Part shown: positions 15,103-21,783 of the stretch, piece by piece | Layout of the letters: the number at the start of each line of letters is the position of its first letter | Position numbering within the stretch: the stretch's first letter is position 1 | Source: Alistipes sp. ZOR0009 | Lineage (GTDB): Bacteria; Bacteroidota; Bacteroidia; Bacteroidales; ZOR0009 | Direction of reading: 5' to 3' | Assembly: GCF_000798815.1 (NCBI RefSeq) | Contig: NZ_JTLD01000121.1 | Coordinates: 100,861 to 141,679, forward strand | Length of the DNA stretch: 40,819 nucleotides | Notes under the pieces: model-generated | Told to the model about the DNA's origin: nothing | Databases searched by the model: none | What the model saw: the letters and a program-made list of their open reading frames with translations, nothing else | Program-made: the position numbers and the translations under genes

Positions 15103-15343
15103 GTTTTTCTCCTAAAATTTAGTTGAAAAGGGAGTTTCGCAACGGCCTTTTTATGAATCTTGATTTCTTGATATGAGATACAATTTTAAGGAGTCAACAT
15201 TTTGTCTTTCAAGATTTCTCTACATCCTTCTTTATTGTTGTTTATTTTTCTTCATTTTTCGTTATTTTTCTTCATTCGGAGCTAGCTTTTTAACACTCAA
15301 AACGCTATTTTTCCACAATCTTTTATTTTAAATCTTAGAGTAA
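15103..15343. promoter_or_regulatory. divergent control region of the late operon
   Basis: 241 bases between the late operon (minus) and the small HTH gene (plus), AT-rich. The 15-mer TTATTTTTCTTCATT occurs twice, at 15242-15256 and 15262-15276, i.e. two helical turns apart. No convincing TTG/TAnnTTTG host promoter was found on the minus strand, so late transcription may need a phage activator; the adjacent HTH protein is one candidate. Confidence 0.45.
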
Positions 15344-15526
15344 ATGGAAGGCTTACAGATGTTAACTAAAAAAGAGCTGGCTAACGCGTACGGTATACAC
15401 CCGCAAACGATGAGCTCACGGCTAAAGGAACTTGGAATAACAGGAAAGCAGCGTATTAAACCAAAGGATTTGGAGAAGATATACGAAGAGCTAGGAAAAC
15501 CTAAGAGTGAGGGTTTAAAATCATAA
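15344..15526 (+). CDS. small winged-helix/HTH DNA-binding protein
   Basis: 60 residues from the first ATG; a second ATG at 15359 has a GGAAGG SD-like sequence before it and starts right at the domain, so the protein may be 55 residues. 'LTKKELANAYGIHPQTMSSRLKEL' is a helix-turn-helix of the MerR/excisionase or phage regulator type, followed by 'KPKDLEKIYEELG'. It is divergent from the late operon and has the late control region on its 5' side. It could be an activator of the late genes or an excisionase-type factor. Confidence 0.65.
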   Translation: MEGLQMLTKKELANAYGIHPQTMSSRLKELGITGKQRIKPKDLEKIYEELGKPKSEGLKS

Positions 15527-15670
15527 CTTTAATATACATTAAATCAACATTATATATCTATCTGTAATTGTAAAGCGTTGAAAAGTAATGTATTAATATG
15601 TTTGTTTTGTTGTATGTGGTAAATTATCAACGTTTTATAAAATTACAAATATATAGTTTGTTTATATTCA

Positions 15671-15686
15671 GTATTTTGCAAAATAC
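15671..15686. promoter_or_regulatory. 16-bp perfect palindrome GTATTTTGCAAAATAC
   Basis: A perfect dyad that touches the following terminator hairpin. Its 12-bp core ATTTTGCAAAAT recurs at 16214-16225, on the other side of the minus-strand gene 15770-16138. It may be a regulator or recombinase site; no protein partner is known. Confidence 0.45.
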
Positions 15687-15688
15687 AG

Positions 15689-15714
15689 AGGAGGAAGCCT
15701 ATTGGCTTCCTCCT
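15689..15714. terminator. bidirectional terminator-like hairpin
   Basis: A perfect 11-bp stem (AGGAGGAAGCC / GGCTTCCTCCT) with a 4-nt TATT loop lies between convergent genes ending at 15526 and 15770. No long U-run follows on either strand. Its place and strength support a transcription end. Confidence 0.65.
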
Positions 15715-15769
15715 TGTGAATACTATACAAAAACCTAAAAAGTTGCTTCTCCCGAATAAACTTTTTACT

Positions 15770-16138
15770 CTACAGTGCCATAGTTTGTTCTAACTCTAAC
15801 AGATTGCCTGTTGTGCTTTTTCTAAATTTTACCTGTTTCTCTTCTAATCCAATTTTTATAACCACAACCTGTTCTTCATTTTTAGCGTGTTGTAGGATAG
15901 ATATTAGAAAGTCGCAGCAGTTTAGCTCTAATGATGTAAGAAAGGGTAATAGCCGTCTAACTTCTCTAACGGTCTCCCTCCTTTTTCTGAAATCTGCGTG
16001 TGATCTTAGCAGGTTAAACGAAAAATCAACAATGATTTTTTTGCCTTCATTTGTGATGTTTACATCCGCTTTCAATTTAATGGGTCGATGCCATTGAAAA
16101 GCACAAGTAACTTCACTTAAAATACCATTAAGGCCCAT
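15770..16138 (-). CDS. hypothetical protein, 122 aa
   Basis: 122 residues, not recognised. The segment 'IKLKADVNITNEGKKIIVDF' is beta-like, followed by a basic helix ('RKRRETVREVRRLLPFL') and a C-terminal beta part ('QVVVIKIGLEEKQVKFRKS'). The gene stands alone on the minus strand, flanked by the two copies of the ATTTTGCAAAAT dyad, which suggests separate regulation. No membrane segment or signal is seen. Its first beta segment vaguely resembles the two small plus-strand genes to its right. Confidence 0.55.
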   Translation of the reverse strand: MGLNGILSEVTCAFQWHRPIKLKADVNITNEGKKIIVDFSFNLLRSHADFRKRRETVREVRRLLPFLTSLELNCCDFLISILQHAKNEEQVVVIKIGLEEKQVKFRKSTTGNLLELEQTMAL

Positions 16139-16213
16139 CCCATACTGATTTTTTTATAAAGCTACGACTTTGAAAATTGCTTGTCAATTATATTTGACAT
16201 CTAGATGTGTGAA

Positions 16214-16225
16214 ATTTTGCAAAAT
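16214..16225. promoter_or_regulatory. 12-bp palindrome ATTTTGCAAAAT, second copy
   Basis: Exact repeat of the core of the dyad at 15671-15686, placed in the 179-bp gap between the divergent genes starting at 16138 (minus) and 16318 (plus). It is a plausible operator for one or both. Confidence 0.4.
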
Positions 16226-16317
16226 GGTTTTGTTTTCGAATAATTTAGTTTGAGTATAAATAGCCGCAAGGAATCAACCAATTTATTCAACTTATGTTTT
16301 AATGAGAAAACATTAAC

Positions 16318-16599
16318 ATGAAATTGAACTACAAGTTTCTTTTCGATGCAATTGAATATTCAACCGCTCATCCTAAGGTATTTGCTGCTGTAAAAGAAGA
16401 AAGCGATGGTTCTCCAGTGATTGTTAAATCAATTAAGGCTGAAATATCGGAGTGTAGCCTGCAAATTTATCTTAAAATATTCATAACGTATCACAACTCA
16501 GTTGACAAAGAGCTGAAGAGTTTAGAAATTGACATTTCGTATGATAGGGAAGAATTATTTGAGTTGACTAAAATTCAGAAAATGACCATGTCTACATAA
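16318..16599 (+). CDS. hypothetical protein, 93 aa (related to 16675-16959)
   Basis: 93 residues, not recognised. It has the pattern AIEYSTAHPKV, then a beta-like run ('LQIYLKIFITYHNSVDKELK'). Aligned with the next gene it shares AI(D/E)..., a His-x-x-Val, and a strand of the form (L/N)-aromatic hydrophobic run ending in Tyr-(H/Q)-Asn, so the two look like diverged tandem paralogues. A terminator hairpin follows at 16630-16651. There is no SD, but the frame is clean and isolated. Confidence 0.55.
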   Translation: MKLNYKFLFDAIEYSTAHPKVFAAVKEESDGSPVIVKSIKAEISECSLQIYLKIFITYHNSVDKELKSLEIDISYDREELFELTKIQKMTMST

Positions 16600-16629
16600 A
16601 TATTATAGGAATGTAGTGCTCTTTGTTGG

Positions 16630-16651
16630 GGGAGCTTCTTCGGGAGCTCCC
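16630..16651 (+). terminator. hairpin after the 93-residue gene
   Basis: GGGAGCT / AGCTCCC with an 8-nt loop, followed by TTTAATAAAA, 30 bp past the stop. It is a moderate intrinsic terminator on the plus strand. Confidence 0.6.
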
Positions 16652-16674
16652 TTTAATAAAATAAAAATTGAATC

Positions 16675-16959
16675 GTGATGATTAAAATGGATGAACCTGA
16701 AATATTATTACGTAGTGCAATTGATGAAACGTTGAAGCATCGCGATGTAATTAAGTTTATCAATGCTTGGAGTAATAATCCTATACTGAGGATTAGCAGC
16801 GTAGAAGTTATACCTAGCTACATGCCTGAGAATCTTTATGTGGATTTTTACTTTAAGTATCAAAATATTGACAAAACTACCGATGAAATTTTTTTGATCT
16901 CTGTGGCCTGGAATGGAGAACGTGGGTGTCGGGTGCTAAAAGGAGAATGCAATATTTGA
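16675..16959 (+). CDS. hypothetical protein, 94 aa (related to 16318-16599)
   Basis: 94 residues, not recognised. The pattern 'AIDETLKHRDV' followed by 'ENLYVDFYFKYQN' mirrors the gene to its left. The start could also be the second Met at residue 5. A strong intrinsic terminator (17085-17119) lies 126 bp downstream. Small paired genes of this kind next to phage control regions are often host-takeover or superinfection factors, but nothing in the sequence shows that here. Confidence 0.55.
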   Translation: MMIKMDEPEILLRSAIDETLKHRDVIKFINAWSNNPILRISSVEVIPSYMPENLYVDFYFKYQNIDKTTDEIFLISVAWNGERGCRVLKGECNI

Positions 16960-17084
16960 TCTGATGGCTATTAAAAAACATAATACTCCTTCTTAACCAC
17001 TCAATTGCATTGTTGTTTTAGTTGGTAAACCCTAAGGCTGTTGTTTTTTGTTTGCAACCAAGGTTGTGGAGAATTTGCTCAGCT
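16960..17084 (+). other. non-coding leader to a strong terminator, possible small RNA
   Basis: No open frame of note. The stretch ends in a perfect intrinsic terminator. A shorter dyad CAACCAAGGTTG (17055-17066) carries the same CAACC/GGTTG core as the terminator stem, so an alternative pairing that disrupts the terminator is possible. It could be the 3' end of the upstream mRNA or a separate sRNA. Confidence 0.3.
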
Positions 17085-17119
17085 GTATGGCAACCTTGCT
17101 GAAGGTTGCCATACTTTTT
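17085..17119 (+). terminator. strong intrinsic terminator
   Basis: A perfect 13-bp stem (GTATGGCAACCTT / AAGGTTGCCATAC, loop GCTG) is followed at once by five T. It ends plus-strand transcription from the 94-residue gene or a small RNA. Confidence 0.85.
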
Positions 17120-17154
17120 GCAGAATAGGACTGTTGGTCACCAAAAATGAAAGA

Positions 17155-17187
17155 AAAAGCGCATTGTATTAAATACAACGCGCTTTT
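17155..17187. terminator. bidirectional terminator between convergent units
   Basis: Arms AAAAGCGC and GCGCTTTT outside, TTGTATT/AATACAA inside, with one A-C mismatch. Read on the minus strand the stem runs into TTTTTC. It closes the early minus-strand run that ends at 17222. Confidence 0.75.
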
Positions 17188-17221
17188 AGTATGGGCAGTG
17201 TTAGAATTACGGCGAGCAAAA

Positions 17222-17449
17222 TTAATTTTTTATCCGATTCAAGAATGCATCAAGTTTGTCTTTTGTGACAGTAAAAGGAGGCCTGACTTCGCGCCAAACA
17301 ATCTCTGGGTATAATTTTTCAAACTTCTCAATTGCGATATCACAATTTTTACTTTCTACGTCGATGAGTTTAAATGATAGTTTGCCATCGACACCTTTAT
17401 AATCGAAGTGATAAACGTAAATGATGTCTTGATCTTTATTATTTTCCAT
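17222..17449 (-). CDS. hypothetical protein, 75 aa
   Basis: 75 residues, not recognised. 'DIIYVYHFDYKGVDGKLSFKLIDVES' followed by 'CDIAIEKFEKLYPEI' gives a beta-beta-alpha pattern seen in small phage early proteins. It is the last gene of the early minus-strand run, right before a terminator. No membrane segment. Confidence 0.6.
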   Translation of the reverse strand: MENNKDQDIIYVYHFDYKGVDGKLSFKLIDVESKNCDIAIEKFEKLYPEIVWREVRPPFTVTKDKLDAFLNRIKN

Positions 17450-17537
17450 TTTGTTCTATTTGTTTTGAAGGTTTTACCTTTAATTTTTTCGTGCGCAAAA
17501 TACGCTCTTTTCTTTCATTCTGGTACGTTGATTCATG

Positions 17538-17864
17538 CTAAAAAGCCTCGCCACGTTCAATTTCTTCTCGAAGCATTTTTTGAAGCGGTGGCAATATTTG
17601 TTCAGCAAATCTTTCACATGCCTTTTCGCATTTTTTACCATAAAGGATGTAAGCCATTCCAGTATAAAGTTTTGAACCAAAATACTGTGTATTTAAGCTG
17701 CAAATAAATTCTCTGAAATCTTTACCGTGACTTCTCCATGCATAGGATAGGTTTCCGTAGTCTGTTACCGATGCAAATAGTCCATCGCTGGTTAGAACTA
17801 TTTGGCCTAACCATTCTCCGTTATCTCCCCTGAGGGTGTAATTTTTCGATCTTATTTCTGACAT
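17538..17864 (-). CDS. conserved phage-type hypothetical protein, 108 aa
   Basis: 108 residues. The segment 'WLGQIVLTSDGLFASVTDYG' followed by 'LSYAWR' and 'FREFICSLNTQYFGSKLYTG' is a pattern I associate with small proteins widespread in phages and mobile elements of Bacteroidota; its function is unknown. The C-terminus is helical ('KACERFAEQILPPLQKML'). It starts 1 bp from the stop of the next upstream gene, so the two are one unit. Confidence 0.68.
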   Translation of the reverse strand: MSEIRSKNYTLRGDNGEWLGQIVLTSDGLFASVTDYGNLSYAWRSHGKDFREFICSLNTQYFGSKLYTGMAYILYGKKCEKACERFAEQILPPLQKMLREEIERGEAF

Positions 17865-17865
17865 A

Positions 17866-18279
17866 TCACTTATTTTTGAAATCTTTTAGTACTACTCCTT
17901 TTTTGTCAAAATAGGTTATCTTCCAATTTGGATGACAATTATGCGTTTGTCCTTTCCATTTACCGTCTGTAAATAATACATTCAGATTTGCCGAACTATT
18001 ATGACCAGTAATCACGCCTTTATTGCCATCAACTTCCACAACCATACCACAGTAAGCAAACTCTATCCCTCTATACTTTGCATTGCGCTTAAAATCTTCT
18101 GAAGTATAAACACTTCCAGCACATTTACATCTTATAGACAAATAACAATCTCCATAGCAATCATCGAGATAAATTAGAAACTGACTTTTAGCATGTCCAT
18201 AAGAGGTTGCGTTAAATGATGTCCAATGTTCTCCATCTATTGAGCAGATATACGATTTTAGTTCACCTTGTTTTTTCAT
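17866..18279 (-). CDS. phage-type hypothetical protein with SH3/KOW-like C-domain
   Basis: 137 residues. The first half is Cys-rich ('DDCYGDCYLSIRCKCAG'). The second half ('YCGMVVEVDGNKGVITGHNS', then 'NLNVLFTDGKWKGQTHNCHP') has the beta pattern of small SH3/KOW-like domains with a conserved NCHP-x-W ending, common in phage early regions. Role unknown, perhaps nucleic-acid binding. It lies between the zinc-ribbon gene and the 108-residue gene in the same run. Confidence 0.65.
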   Translation of the reverse strand: MKKQGELKSYICSIDGEHWTSFNATSYGHAKSQFLIYLDDCYGDCYLSIRCKCAGSVYTSEDFKRNAKYRGIEFAYCGMVVEVDGNKGVITGHNSSANLNVLFTDGKWKGQTHNCHPNWKITYFDKKGVVLKDFKNK

Positions 18280-18290
18280 GCTAGGAAGCG

Positions 18291-18491
18291 TTAGAATTCT
18301 GATATTATTAAATGTTGACCATCAAGTTTTAATGTTCTATCGCAAGAAGGACACACTCCTGAAAATGATTTGATGCCCCAGAATACCTTTGCCAATATCA
18401 CATCTCTTTGACCGCAGCTACAATCACAATAGGCGTAATCGTAAAATAGAGTCACAATGACTTTTTCGCTTGCTGAAACTAATTTTTGCAT
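18291..18491 (-). CDS. small zinc-ribbon protein
   Basis: 66 residues with two Cys pairs: CDCSC at about residues 18-22 and CPSC at about 47-50, the spacing of a zinc ribbon, with beta-like segments between ('QRDVILAKVFWGIKSF'). Zinc ribbons of this size usually bind nucleic acid or act as adaptors. It lies just downstream of the hairpin at 18528-18566. Confidence 0.62.
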   Translation of the reverse strand: MQKLVSASEKVIVTLFYDYAYCDCSCGQRDVILAKVFWGIKSFSGVCPSCDRTLKLDGQHLIISEF

Positions 18492-18527
18492 AACTTTGAA
18501 GTGTATTATTCAGAAAACTTTGTTTTT

Positions 18528-18566
18528 AAGCCCATTCGTGCCGCGGGAACGGCTACGAATGGGTTT
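18528..18566. terminator. terminator-like hairpin within the early run
   Basis: Arms AAGCCCATTCGT and ACGAATGGGTTT with an inner GCCG/CGGC stem. A T-rich tract follows on the plus strand; on the minus strand the tail is A-rich, so it may attenuate rather than fully stop the minus-strand early genes. Confidence 0.55.
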
Positions 18567-18570
18567 CTTT

Positions 18571-18759
18571 TTACTCTTTTAGTTTATTCTCTTCTTCAAT
18601 GAAGGCGTTTACCCCCTCCTGAAGCGTCTTTTTACGCGTTAGAACGCGCTCCTGGTACGCGATTACAAAAGGCAGATGCGCGTTATTTACTTCAAATAGC
18701 GCCAGAAATCCGCTACGAAGCCGCTCAACACGATCCGACATTGTAGGCTTGAGGCTCAT
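18571..18759 (-). CDS. small hypothetical protein, 62 aa
   Basis: 62 residues, wholly helical in pattern ('RVERLRSGFLALFEVNNAHL', 'EGVNAFIEEENKLKE'). From this start it overlaps the upstream gene by 35 bp; Met7 (18741) would cut that to 17 bp and is equally likely. Not recognised. It follows the 102-residue gene and precedes the hairpin at 18528-18566. Confidence 0.52.
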   Translation of the reverse strand: MSLKPTMSDRVERLRSGFLALFEVNNAHLPFVIAYQERVLTRKKTLQEGVNAFIEEENKLKE

Positions 18760-19033
18760 TGACTGTGATTATTACGCTATTTACGGATAAAACGACCTGT
18801 GTTTGTGCCGCAAACTCTGCTTCTGTTTCGCTGGCTCCCGCTGCTAAGAGGTCGGCCTTTGCGACATCTTTATCGTTAGACATTCGATCCAGCAGGGTGT
18901 TTAAGCTGGACATTGCGGGGTCTGTAAATTTTTTACCACTAAGAAATGCGACTACAAGCATTGCTTTTACTTTTTCGCTATCAAGAGCTTCTGTGTAGCT
19001 CATCTTTTTGGGTATTCCCTTTTTCTTTGCCAT
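18725..19033 (-). CDS. hypothetical protein, 102 aa
   Basis: 102 residues with a Lys-rich start (MAKKKGIPKKMSYTEAL), a helical middle ('SSLNTLLDRMSNDKDVAKAD') and a beta-like end ('QTQVVLSVNSVIITVNEPQ'). No membrane segment. It starts one base after the 97-residue gene stops, so both belong to one transcript. Not recognised. Confidence 0.57.
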   Translation of the reverse strand: MAKKKGIPKKMSYTEALDSEKVKAMLVVAFLSGKKFTDPAMSSLNTLLDRMSNDKDVAKADLLAAGASETEAEFAAQTQVVLSVNSVIITVNEPQAYNVGSC

Positions 19034-19034
19034 G

Positions 19035-19328
19035 TCAAGACCCTTTTACTTTGTGAAACATGAATAAGACTGTTTTTGAAGCTTCAAACTCCTTTGTTTC
19101 CGTTGAAAGGTTACACCTGGCATCGCATTGTTGGTATGTTGCTGAAACGTAATCAAGAGGAATGCCTTTTACTGTTTTTCGAAAGAAGCCTGTTATCGTG
19201 TAGGCTATTCTGTCGCGCATCCCAAAGCCTGAGATGCAAAAAACATCGTCTACTTGTAATTTGCAAAGAGGGGTTGGAGTAAACCTAGCCCGTGGCTTTG
19301 CATTTACTTCTGAAGTTGTTGTATTCAT
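19035..19328 (-). CDS. hypothetical protein, 97 aa
   Basis: 97 residues. After a basic N-terminus ('NAKPRARFTPTPLCKLQVDD') it is beta-rich ('RIAYTITGFFRKTVKGIPLDY'), like a small OB- or SH3-type domain. It lies 24 bp downstream of the nucleoid-associated protein gene and touches the next gene. Role unknown; ssDNA binding would be one guess. Confidence 0.57.
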   Translation of the reverse strand: MNTTTSEVNAKPRARFTPTPLCKLQVDDVFCISGFGMRDRIAYTITGFFRKTVKGIPLDYVSATYQQCDARCNLSTETKEFEASKTVLFMFHKVKGS

Positions 19329-19352
19329 AAAAGAAACTTTGTTTGTTGTGGT

Positions 19353-20387
19353 TTAAATTGCTTCTGAGTCGAAGTATAGCTTGTAGTAGTTACGTTTACT
19401 TTCGACGTCAAACCCGCGCTCGATACGCGAGTGATCTCCGTGTAGGTAGATGTGAAAGTTTTTATCCAGCTTTATGACACTCTTGAACTTTTTAGCCGCA
19501 TTTTTAGCCGCTTTGCGATCTATCGCAAATGATTTATCAAGATTTATAGCATTGCTCGCCTGGTAGTGATCTTTATATTCCTTGAAGGTGTCTATTATTT
19601 CAGGTTGTTCTAAAACTTCAGACATGAAGGCTTCTTCTTCAAAGTTTTCATTTTTTCTGAAAAAATCAGTAGTCTTATTGAGCATGACCGCCTGATCTAT
19701 TGACTCTACATCGTTATCTCCATTAAAAACGTTAGTCACAAATGAGCGCACGATAGTCATATAGTTCAAGGTTTTGTATCTGCTATCATCAAGATGGGTG
19801 ATGTTCAAAAAATCGTTGTACCAAAAATCGGCTTCAGAGTTGTTTGCGGCCAAAACCTTGTAGCCATCATCGGCACTAGTCTCTAAGATTAGGCATGCTT
19901 TATCCAACTTGTTGATGTTAATGCCTACTTCTGCATCAATATCTAAACCACCGTCACAATCCCTTATTTTTAAGAATGTTTCAGTACTTTCAGACTTAAA
20001 AATACCTATCGCATTGCAAATTTCTCCATCGCAAATAATGTCTTTAAACTTGGCAATGTATAACTCCCCGTTTTTTATCTTAGGATGTTGAGACACCTCC
20101 TGGAGATATTCTGCAATCCCGATGCTAATTGTTGCAAAGCCTCCTTTCTCAAATATCAATTTTACAGCACCATAAACGAAATTTAGAGACAAATCGCTTT
20201 GATGGCTAAACCTGTAGTAGATGGTATTTCTGAACTGGCTAAGCAAGTAGTGCATTAAAATAGAGGCTTTAAAGTCATCTTCAGGTAAGGAGATTGGGCT
20301 TTTGCTTAGTTTTACTTCTCCCATTGATGGATTACCAACCTTGTGGATAATCAACTTTTCAATTCTTGCTTCAGTTAATTCAATCAT
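19353..20387 (-). CDS. nucleoid-associated protein, NdpA/YejK-like
   Basis: 344 residues, the usual length for the NdpA/YejK family (37-kDa nucleoid-associated proteins). The family pattern is visible: an N-terminal 'EKLIIHKVGNP' strand-turn, a helical 'FKASILMHYLLSQFRN', 'YIAKFKDIICDGE' and 'AIGIFKSEST', and in the middle 'KACLILETSADDGYKVLAANN'. Bacterial members bind nucleoid DNA, and phage or mobile copies are known in Bacteroidota. Here it may shape or protect phage DNA or alter host transcription. It is the largest gene of the early run, and the A/T-rich leader (20388-20453) is shared with a divergent small gene. Confidence 0.78.
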   Translation of the reverse strand: MIELTEARIEKLIIHKVGNPSMGEVKLSKSPISLPEDDFKASILMHYLLSQFRNTIYYRFSHQSDLSLNFVYGAVKLIFEKGGFATISIGIAEYLQEVSQHPKIKNGELYIAKFKDIICDGEICNAIGIFKSESTETFLKIRDCDGGLDIDAEVGININKLDKACLILETSADDGYKVLAANNSEADFWYNDFLNITHLDDSRYKTLNYMTIVRSFVTNVFNGDNDVESIDQAVMLNKTTDFFRKNENFEEEAFMSEVLEQPEIIDTFKEYKDHYQASNAINLDKSFAIDRKAAKNAAKKFKSVIKLDKNFHIYLHGDHSRIERGFDVESKRNYYKLYFDSEAI

Positions 20388-20453
20388 AATTTTGTTTTTA
20401 AGTGTTTTGCTTTTTGTTTACTTCGTGGTTTGAAACTATTTAATACATCTGAC

Positions 20454-20687
20454 ATGAAACTTGAAATTGGTAAGTGCTACGCCTTCTTCTACGGAGAAAG
20501 AAAAAAAATCGAAACTTTTTTCTTTATTGGAGGAGAATCTGCTATCTGCTATGATATCGAACGTGTTACTCTGATTTCTTTTATGGAACTATTCCAAGAG
20601 CATGTTCTTGCCTATTGGGAGTTAGAACCTTCTAATGAAAAGAAACAAGAGTTGCTCAGAAGGCTGAAAGCGCATCAACTCGATTAA
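20454..20687 (+). CDS. small hypothetical protein, 77 aa
   Basis: 77 residues from ATG 20454; an upstream in-frame TTG at 20430 would add eight residues without a conserved look. The sequence is beta-rich at first ('LEIGKCYAFFYGERKKIETF') and helical at the end ('EKKQELLRRLKAHQLD'). It is the only plus-strand gene inside the early minus-strand region and its stop overlaps the convergent 102-residue gene by 4 bp. Not recognised. Confidence 0.5.
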   Translation: MKLEIGKCYAFFYGERKKIETFFFIGGESAICYDIERVTLISFMELFQEHVLAYWELEPSNEKKQELLRRLKAHQLD

Positions 20688-20992
20688 GATTCTTCCCAAA
20701 TCTCATTAAAGTCAATAAACACCTGCGCCCATTCCTCGCTTACTTGGTTTAATACTATTGAGTTTGCATGTACTTTGAGTAAGGCTGTGAGCTTAGGCCG
20801 TTTTACGTACACTACCTCCAAACTTTCAATGGCTTCTTTGAATGTGCTGGCATCAAAATCTTTGAGTAAATCATCTACCTTAACCAGCAGAGATAGAGGC
20901 GTTCTTTTAAGATTTCCGTTCTTGTCATTGAATAATGACAACTTAACTTCATCCTTAAAGTGGTAGGGGGTTAGTGCTACTTTCTTTTCCAT
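20684..20992 (-). CDS. hypothetical protein, 102 aa
   Basis: 102 residues with a mixed pattern: 'FKDEVKLSLFNDKNGNLKRT', then a helical 'LVKVDDLLKDFDASTFKEAI' and an acidic end (FIDFNEIWEES). It resembles small early phage proteins in charge and size but no family is evident. It lies 79 bp downstream of the 230-residue gene and convergent with the 77-residue gene. Confidence 0.55.
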   Translation of the reverse strand: MEKKVALTPYHFKDEVKLSLFNDKNGNLKRTPLSLLVKVDDLLKDFDASTFKEAIESLEVVYVKRPKLTALLKVHANSIVLNQVSEEWAQVFIDFNEIWEES

Positions 20993-21071
20993 TGGAACTT
21001 TTTTTTGAGTTTAAATATTTTTCAGTTGTGTCTTATTCTCGCGGAGCACCAGCTCCTCGTCGGTAAGAGGC

Positions 21072-21764
21072 TTACCGCGCTATCTGCGTACCGCCAGCAC
21101 TATCTGGGCGCGGGTAGCGCGCTGCTTGGCTGCGCTCCTTTGACTGCTGGATGCGCGCCTCCACCTTTTGCACGTATGGCTCCAACCTGACCTGTAACTT
21201 TAGGAAATCTTCTTCACTACCTTCTAGCAACTCATCGGGGGCAATCCCTGCTAGGTAGCATGCTGCGGCCATCACGCCAACCACTCCACGCTGATGGGCA
21301 ATCATTCCACGGCTAGTAAGTTTCGAGCAGCTGAGCTTTACCGCCCACGCCGAACCTTTAGCAATAGGGTCGTTACCGTTTACCGCGTTAGCAAACATTC
21401 GATTGTAGTCTTTTTTTGTGGATTCAAAATTTAAGTTACTACCCTGAGGGAGGTGTTGACGAGCTTCGCGGTTGAGCGCAATAAGAATGTTCTGAAACGT
21501 GATCCGCTTGGTTTCGTTTAGTTCCTCATATTCGCCGTTAATAATTCCTTTGAAGCAGCGTCCTATAAAACCAACAGGAATGGTCCTATACTGCGTTTTT
21601 TCGCGCAATTCGGCTATAAATTCTAGGCTGTCTGTTGGTGCATCAAAATTCTTTCTTCCACACTTCTGGTAGAGATCAGTAAGTTTTGCAGTAAACCAAG
21701 GAATAAGTTCCCTGTTGGAAACATCGCCAAATCTGCGGTTTGGGTCTAAGAAGATTTCTTTCAT
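21072..21764 (-). CDS. replication-module protein, 230 aa
   Basis: 230 residues, mostly helical, no P-loop, no membrane segment. Segments such as 'RITFQNILIALNREARQHLP' and 'MFANAVNGNDPIAKGSAWAV' are not recognised. It follows the initiator gene by 19 bp, the position of helicase-loader or primase-helper genes in many phages, which is the only hint of role. The C-terminus is a basic, disordered tail (QQSKERSQAARYPRP). The downstream flank (21020-21110) has several GC-rich inverted repeats. Confidence 0.58.
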   Translation of the reverse strand: MKEIFLDPNRRFGDVSNRELIPWFTAKLTDLYQKCGRKNFDAPTDSLEFIAELREKTQYRTIPVGFIGRCFKGIINGEYEELNETKRITFQNILIALNREARQHLPQGSNLNFESTKKDYNRMFANAVNGNDPIAKGSAWAVKLSCSKLTSRGMIAHQRGVVGVMAAACYLAGIAPDELLEGSEEDFLKLQVRLEPYVQKVEARIQQSKERSQAARYPRPDSAGGTQIAR

Positions 21765-21783
21765 ATTGTTGTAATTTTGGGAG

